Shown: positions 5,440 through 9,318 of the stretch, piece by piece
Numbering within the stretch: position 1 is the first letter of the stretch
How the letters are laid out: every line of letters begins with the position of its first letter
Assembly (NCBI GenBank): GCA_003225615.1
Contig: QIAS01000385.1
Coordinates: 1-9,318, forward strand
Source of the DNA: Acidobacteriota bacterium
Lineage (GTDB): Bacteria; Acidobacteriota; Terriglobia; Terriglobales; Acidobacteriaceae
Length of the DNA stretch: 9,318 nt
Direction of reading: 5' to 3'
The notes under the pieces: model-generated
What the model was told of the DNA's origin: nothing
What the model saw: the letters and a program-made list of their open reading frames with translations, nothing else
Databases searched by the model: none
Position numbers and translations under genes: made by a program

Positions 5440-6996
5440 ATGAGCTCGCGCCAGCGCACAACTATTATCTTTCTGTCCCTGCTGATGCTGGTCCTGTTTT
5501 CCAGCAGCAGTTATGCAATTCCTGCTTTTTCACGGCAATACGGGACGTCCTGCAGCACCTGCCACATCGATTTTCCCAAGCTCAACGATTTCGGCAAGGC
5601 TTTTAAGGATGCTGGATTCAAATTTCCCAAAGACGACGAGACTTTCATAAAGGTGCCACCGGTACTGCTGGGGGCGCCTGCGCAGAAGGACCTGTGGCCC
5701 CATACAATTTGGCCCGGAAGCATTCCCGGCCTGCCGCCGATTGGACTTCGTTATAACCACTTCTTTCAGGTAGTGAGTAAGAACCGGAATGCCTTTAACG
5801 CGCAAATTCCCGGCGATCCGACGGCGCCTTTCATTCCGCGCACCGACTTTCAACCCGGGCTGTTTAGTATTTTCATGGCCGGGAACTTCGGAAGCGACAT
5901 CGCGTTCTGGGTGGACGACGACATCAGCGTAGGTGGCGGTCCGGACGGCGGTTTGGGCGACGGCTACCTCAAATTTGTAAATATTGGCCGTTTTCTCAAG
6001 TTACCCACCGATGCTTTGAGCCTGCGGGTGGGTCAGTTTGAACTGGATCTCCCGTTCAGTCCGGCTCGTTCCTGGAACCTGAGCGGATGGGATATTTACG
6101 ATCAAACCAACATTGGAGCGCCTGGCCAGAACGTGAATAACAACTTCGCCCTGTCCAGTGCTGCGCAAGGGATCGAGTTCAGCGGCGGCCATCAGTATGG
6201 CGGCTACCACTATTCTCTTGCGATCGTCAATCAGAACACGAGCGGGAATGCGGCGGCACCGGCCAATATCTCGCCAGTGACAACCTTTGTTTCTGACTCA
6301 AACTTCAAAGACCTGTACGCTCGCTTCTCTTACCGCTTTAACCTGGAACGCGATCCGGCCAGCCGGAACGAAATTCAGGCGGCGGGAGCGACCGGGCCGC
6401 GCGATCACACGTACCTCAGTCTTGGCACGCTTTATTTCTATGGCCGGTCAGTGCAGCGCGCCGGCGGCGTCGAGCCGGACGGCGTTACGCAGACGGTTAT
6501 TACCGCGCGTGAACCGTTTTATCGGGTGGGTGCAGACTTCAGCTTCAATTACCGAACTTTCAACTTGTTTGGGCAGTTTCTCGAGGGCAGAGATCACAAC
6601 CTAATCCCGCTCACACCGACCGGTTTCACTCTGCCTATCGGCTTCATCCGGAGCAATCCGGCCAAGTTCAGCGGTGGCTTCATCGAGGCTGACTATTTGG
6701 CTTTGCCCTGGATGATGACGATTATGCGCTGGGACGTGGTGAACTCGAGTGCTGACCGGATCAATGGCATCGGCGCGGACGCTTCGGCTCCCGTCGCCCC
6801 ATTTCTGTCTCCGCTCCATTCGACCCGGCACCGCTTTACGCCGGGCATTCAGTTCCTGATTCATGCAAATATTAAGACGTCTTTCGAGTACCAGATCAGG
6901 CCGCAACAAGTCGTGTACGAACCGGGAACCAATTTACGGCTTACCACCCCTTTCCGCACCAATACTGCGGTAGCGGGACTGGAGTTTGTGTACTGA
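5440..6996 (+). CDS. Cyc2-like outer-membrane monohaem cytochrome-porin fusion
   Basis: The 518-residue protein has a signal peptide (residues 1-26, hydrophobic core, cleavage after SSSYA). Directly after it comes a small haem domain: Cys38-Ser-Thr-Cys41-His42 is the only CxxCH and holds the only two Cys seen in the protein. The surroundings, FSRQYGTSC before and FPKLNDFGKAFKDAGF after, follow the pattern of Cyc2-type iron-oxidation cytochromes (xRQxGxxCxxCH...PxLxxxGRxFKxxG). A proline-rich linker (about 72-100) leads into alternating amphipathic beta strands to the end. The protein finishes with VAGLEFVY, the aromatic C-terminus typical of outer-membrane barrels. In characterised Cyc2 proteins the haem plug sits in the barrel and passes electrons from external Fe(II) to the periplasm. 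The layout is read from sequence; the iron substrate is inferred and not shown. Other monohaem-barrel families share this N-terminus. The cupredoxin gene follows after 48 bases. Confidence 0.8.
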   Translation: MSSRQRTTIIFLSLLMLVLFSSSSYAIPAFSRQYGTSCSTCHIDFPKLNDFGKAFKDAGFKFPKDDETFIKVPPVLLGAPAQKDLWPHTIWPGSIPGLPPIGLRYNHFFQVVSKNRNAFNAQIPGDPTAPFIPRTDFQPGLFSIFMAGNFGSDIAFWVDDDISVGGGPDGGLGDGYLKFVNIGRFLKLPTDALSLRVGQFELDLPFSPARSWNLSGWDIYDQTNIGAPGQNVNNNFALSSAAQGIEFSGGHQYGGYHYSLAIVNQNTSGNAAAPANISPVTTFVSDSNFKDLYARFSYRFNLERDPASRNEIQAAGATGPRDHTYLSLGTLYFYGRSVQRAGGVEPDGVTQTVITAREPFYRVGADFSFNYRTFNLFGQFLEGRDHNLIPLTPTGFTLPIGFIRSNPAKFSGGFIEADYLALPWMMTIMRWDVVNSSADRINGIGADASAPVAPFLSPLHSTRHRFTPGIQFLIHANIKTSFEYQIRPQQVVYEPGTNLRLTTPFRTNTAVAGLEFVY

Positions 6997-7000
6997 GATT

Positions 7001-7026
7001 GGAGGGCCATGCCCTCCCCACTTTTT
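7001..7026 (+). terminator. Intercistronic hairpin, possible attenuator
   Basis: A 7-bp stem (GGAGGGC / GCCCTCC) with a 3-base loop CAT begins 4 bases after the porin-cytochrome stop. TTTTT follows after 4 further bases. Only 18 bases separate the T-tract from ATG 7045, which leaves no room for a downstream promoter. The cupredoxin is therefore probably made by read-through, with the hairpin reducing its transcript level or protecting the upstream mRNA end. Confidence 0.55.
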
Positions 7027-7044
7027 CTAAATTAAGGAGAGATC

Positions 7045-7626
7045 ATGAAGCGCAATATTACGGCAGCAATCGCAATCATCGCAGCACTCAGCCTGGCGGC
7101 CAGCGCCGGGACAATCAGCGGCAAGGTTTCCGGCGTGGCCGGCGAGTCGGTCGTCTACGTGGACACAATTCAGGGCAAGACCTTTCCCCCGCCAACCAAG
7201 AGTCCCGTAGTAGACCAGAAGGGCTTGCTTTTTCAGCCACACATTACTGTCGTGCAGACCGGCACTACCGTCGAGTTCCTGAATAGCGACAAAGTCGCGC
7301 ACAACGTCTTCTGGACCAACGTGGGCGGTAACAAGAAACTCGGTCACAACCTGGGCACCTGGCCGCAAGGGGAGAAGCGCTCATTCAAGTTCGACAATCC
7401 GGGCGCTGTACCGCTGTTGTGCAATGTGCATCCTGAGATGTCGGGCTACATCGTGGTGGTTCCGACGCCATACTCAGCTGCTACTGACAAGTCGGGCGAG
7501 TACAAGATCGAAAACGTTCCAGACGGCAGCTACACGGTAACGGCATGGCATGAAGGCGCCAAGAACCAATCCAAGCCGGTCAGCGTTTCCGGCGAGACCA
7601 AGGCAGATTTCACCCTAAGTAAGTAG
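7045..7626 (+). CDS. Periplasmic cupredoxin (type 1 copper protein, plastocyanin/amicyanin-like)
   Basis: The 193-residue protein starts at ATG 7045 with AAGGAG (7034-7039) 5 bases upstream. Residues 1-21 are a signal peptide (MKRN, Ala-rich core, cleavage near ASA). The cupredoxin domain spans about 22-139. Likely copper ligands are His86 (in VAHNVFW), Cys126, His129 and Met132 (in LCNVHPEMSGYIVV). The C-x2-H-x2-M spacing is that of amicyanin, shorter than in plastocyanin or azurin. His66 in FQPHITV is also conserved-looking. A second small beta domain (about 147-191, GEYKIENVPDGSYTVTAW...) resembles the carboxypeptidase-regulatory Ig-like fold that accompanies many bacterial cupredoxins. 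It is expected to carry single electrons in the periplasm. Its position just after the porin-cytochrome makes it a good candidate partner, comparable in role to rusticyanin downstream of Cyc2; that partnership is inferred. Confidence 0.87.
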   Translation: MKRNITAAIAIIAALSLAASAGTISGKVSGVAGESVVYVDTIQGKTFPPPTKSPVVDQKGLLFQPHITVVQTGTTVEFLNSDKVAHNVFWTNVGGNKKLGHNLGTWPQGEKRSFKFDNPGAVPLLCNVHPEMSGYIVVVPTPYSAATDKSGEYKIENVPDGSYTVTAWHEGAKNQSKPVSVSGETKADFTLSK

Positions 7627-7632
7627 GGGAGA

Positions 7633-7673
7633 TGGGGAGCGGCTAACGACCTCCTCCGCTCCCCACTATTTTT
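7633..7673 (+). terminator. Strong intrinsic terminator after the cupredoxin gene
   Basis: A perfect 10-bp stem (TGGGGAGCGG / CCGCTCCCCA) with a 13-base loop is followed after 3 bases by TTTTT. It starts 6 bases after the cupredoxin stop and should end the porin-cytochrome/cupredoxin transcript. The oxidoreductase at 7727 would then need its own promoter in the remaining ~50 bases or some read-through; no convincing promoter was seen there. Confidence 0.85.
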
Positions 7674-7726
7674 CTGCTTCGTCATGATTTGTGCCAAAAA
7701 AAGAGTAAAGTAGCGGAACCGCCCCC

Positions 7727-9318
7727 ATGCTCAAGCGCTTCAAGACCAAGAAAGTCGATGGCGACTGGCTCAACACAAACTTTCCGTGCATGATGGCCTG
7801 TCCTGCCCACACCAATGCCGGGCGTTATGTGGGACTGATTGCCGAAGGCCGCTTTGAGGAGGCCTATAAGTTCGCCCGCGATCCCAATCCACTGGCCTCG
7901 ATTTGCGGCCGTGTTTGCGCGCATCCTTGCGAGACCGCGTGCCGCCGGGGTGAGATTGACCGTCCGATTTCCATTCGAGCTCTGAAACGTTTTCTCACCG
8001 AGCGTTACGGCCCCGAATCCAAGCACCCCATAGACATAAACGTCGGGCGCACCCAGAAGAAATTGCCCTTCAAAGTCGCGGTCGTGGGAGGCGGGCCGGT
8101 CGGACTTTCCGCGGCGCATGACCTCGCTTTGATGGGCTACGCAGTCACAATTTTTGAAGCTGCTCCGGTTGCGGGCGGCATGCTTTACCTCGGAATTCCT
8201 GAGTACCGACTGCCTCGCGATGTGGTTGAAGCGCAGGTGCGCGAAATCATCGCGACCGGAGACATTACCCTTAAGCTCAATCACGCCGCCGGCAAAGATT
8301 TCACGATTTCCGATTTGCGGCGGCAGGGTTTTGACGCGGTGCTGGTCGCGGTGGGCGCGCATCGCAGCCGCGACTTGACCATTCCCGGAGTTGATCTGGA
8401 CGGAGTTCACAAAGGCATCGATTTCCTGCTCAACGTGAATCTGGGCTACAAGTTCACGATTGGTAAGAAAGTAATTGTCATTGGCGGCGGCAATGTTGCC
8501 ATGGACGTGGCCCGGTCCGCGGCGCGTGAAGTTCTGCGCCAGCATGCATCGGGGGTCCAGGATTTAGAGCCCTCCCAGGAAAATGTGTCGGCAGTCGCCA
8601 CCCGCGAGATGGTGGATATTTCGCTGTCCGCGTTGCGGATGGGCGCGCGTGAAGTTGATATCGTGTGCCTGGAACGCCGCGACGAAATGCCCGCTGCGCT
8701 GGAAGAAATTGAAGAAGCCGAGGCCGAAGGCATCGTTATGTATCCCGGCCTGGGCCCCAAGCGCATGCTGGGCAAAGATGGCAAAGTGGTGGGGCTGGAG
8801 ACACTGAAGACCAAGTGGGTTTTCGATCAGAACAAGCGCTTTAATCCCGCGTTCTACGAAGGCAGTGAGAGTCAAATCGAGTGCGACACGATCATTATGG
8901 CGATCGGTCAGGCTCCTCGGCTTGACTTTCTGAAACCGGAAGATGGCGTGGAGCTCTCACCGCGCGCCTTGATCGCGGTAAACCCGCAGACCTTGATGAC
9001 CTCGGCCTCCGGCATTTTCGCGGGCGGAGATTGCGTTTTCGGGCCGCGGCTAATCATCGACAGCGTGGCTGACGGCAAGCGCGCCGCGATTGGTATCGAC
9101 GAATTTCTACGCAAAGAGAAACATCCCGAGCCGATCATCGAGGTTGAAGTCTTTCAACGTCACGCTATGCCGCTGGATTTTCTTAACATCAACCGCCAGG
9201 CCATTCCAATGCTGCCGCTCGACCGCCGCACCGGCGTGACGGAAGTTGAGATTGGCTACGACGCTGAGTCTGCGATGGAAGAAGCCAACCGATGCCTGCA
9301 TTGCTGGGTCAATACGGT
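7727..9318 (+). CDS. GltD-like FeS/FAD-dependent NAD(P)H oxidoreductase, 3' end missing
   Basis: The frame is open from ATG 7727 to the window end (530 full codons), so the C-terminus is missing. ATG 7727 is the first start after an in-frame TAA at 7706 and has no good ribosome-binding site. Residues 21-72 carry six Cys (C21, C25, C60, C64, C68, C72) in the pattern of the 4Fe-4S domain of GltD and dihydropyrimidine dehydrogenase (CGRVCAHPCETAC). The FAD Rossmann motif is GGGPVG at 121-126. The NAD(P)H motif is GGGNVAMD at 253-260, with Arg317-Arg318 before DEMPA suggesting NADPH. The second FAD motif is AGGDC with Asp435. About 30 extra residues (270-300) separate the nucleotide motif from ALRMGA compared with GltD. 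The last residues, RCLHCW (Cys523, Cys526), look like the start of another FeS cluster region. No glutamate synthase large subunit is adjacent, so redox coupling other than glutamate synthesis is likely. Confidence 0.88.
   Translation, partial: MLKRFKTKKVDGDWLNTNFPCMMACPAHTNAGRYVGLIAEGRFEEAYKFARDPNPLASICGRVCAHPCETACRRGEIDRPISIRALKRFLTERYGPESKHPIDINVGRTQKKLPFKVAVVGGGPVGLSAAHDLALMGYAVTIFEAAPVAGGMLYLGIPEYRLPRDVVEAQVREIIATGDITLKLNHAAGKDFTISDLRRQGFDAVLVAVGAHRSRDLTIPGVDLDGVHKGIDFLLNVNLGYKFTIGKKVIVIGGGNVAMDVARSAAREVLRQHASGVQDLEPSQENVSAVATREMVDISLSALRMGAREVDIVCLERRDEMPAALEEIEEAEAEGIVMYPGLGPKRMLGKDGKVVGLETLKTKWVFDQNKRFNPAFYEGSESQIECDTIIMAIGQAPRLDFLKPEDGVELSPRALIAVNPQTLMTSASGIFAGGDCVFGPRLIIDSVADGKRAAIGIDEFLRKEKHPEPIIEVEVFQRHAMPLDFLNINRQAIPMLPLDRRTGVTEVEIGYDAESAMEEANRCLHCWVNT

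Noticed and set aside
5213..5443. 76-codon plus-strand frame ending in the start of the porin-cytochrome gene
   Set aside because: It covers the CRP-type palindrome and the ribosome-binding site, has no ribosome-binding site of its own and shows no protein-family pattern. A regulatory reading is better.
7682..8545. 287-codon minus-strand frame over the oxidoreductase start
   Set aside because: The plus strand there encodes the FeS cysteines and FAD motif of a GltD-like enzyme; the minus frame shows no recognised motif.

Overview
The window looks like a chromosomal stretch from an Acidobacteriota bacterium of the Terriglobia/Koribacter type. This is inferred from protein style: a PEP-CTERM tail, an IPT/Ig-plus-propeller exported protein, a lactonase-fold lipoprotein with repeated DPxGKF blades, a secreted double-BON protein, and the moderately high GC content. 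No rRNA or other taxonomic marker is present. No insertion sequence, tRNA, rRNA, CRISPR array or phage gene was seen.

Left part (1-4416), cell-envelope genes. The window opens inside the 3' end of a PEP-CTERM protein. A large exported IPT/propeller-like protein follows; its start is ambiguous because of homopolymer tracts, and it ends at a strong terminator. Next come a seven-bladed lactonase-fold lipoprotein and, convergent to it, a periplasmic protein with two BON domains.

Middle (4417-5439). A 383-base gap holds no convincing gene. A stand-alone receiver-domain response regulator follows, then a 232-base regulatory region. That region has a perfect CRP-type palindrome, two further TTGTGA half-sites at 22- and 44-base steps, and a small GAAA-loop hairpin that competes with the ribosome-binding site.

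Right part (5440-9318), a probable electron-transfer module. The first gene encodes an outer-membrane-type beta-barrel with a single N-terminal CxxCH haem site, the layout of Cyc2 porin-cytochromes. After a short terminator-like hairpin comes a periplasmic cupredoxin with amicyanin-like ligand spacing (C-x2-H-x2-M). After a strong terminator comes a GltD-type FeS/FAD/NAD(P)H oxidoreductase, cut by the window edge just as a C-terminal cysteine cluster begins. Read together, these suggest a route moving electrons between the outside, the periplasm and the NAD(P)H pool. The direction and the substrate cannot be read from the sequence. This module is the most interesting part of the window.
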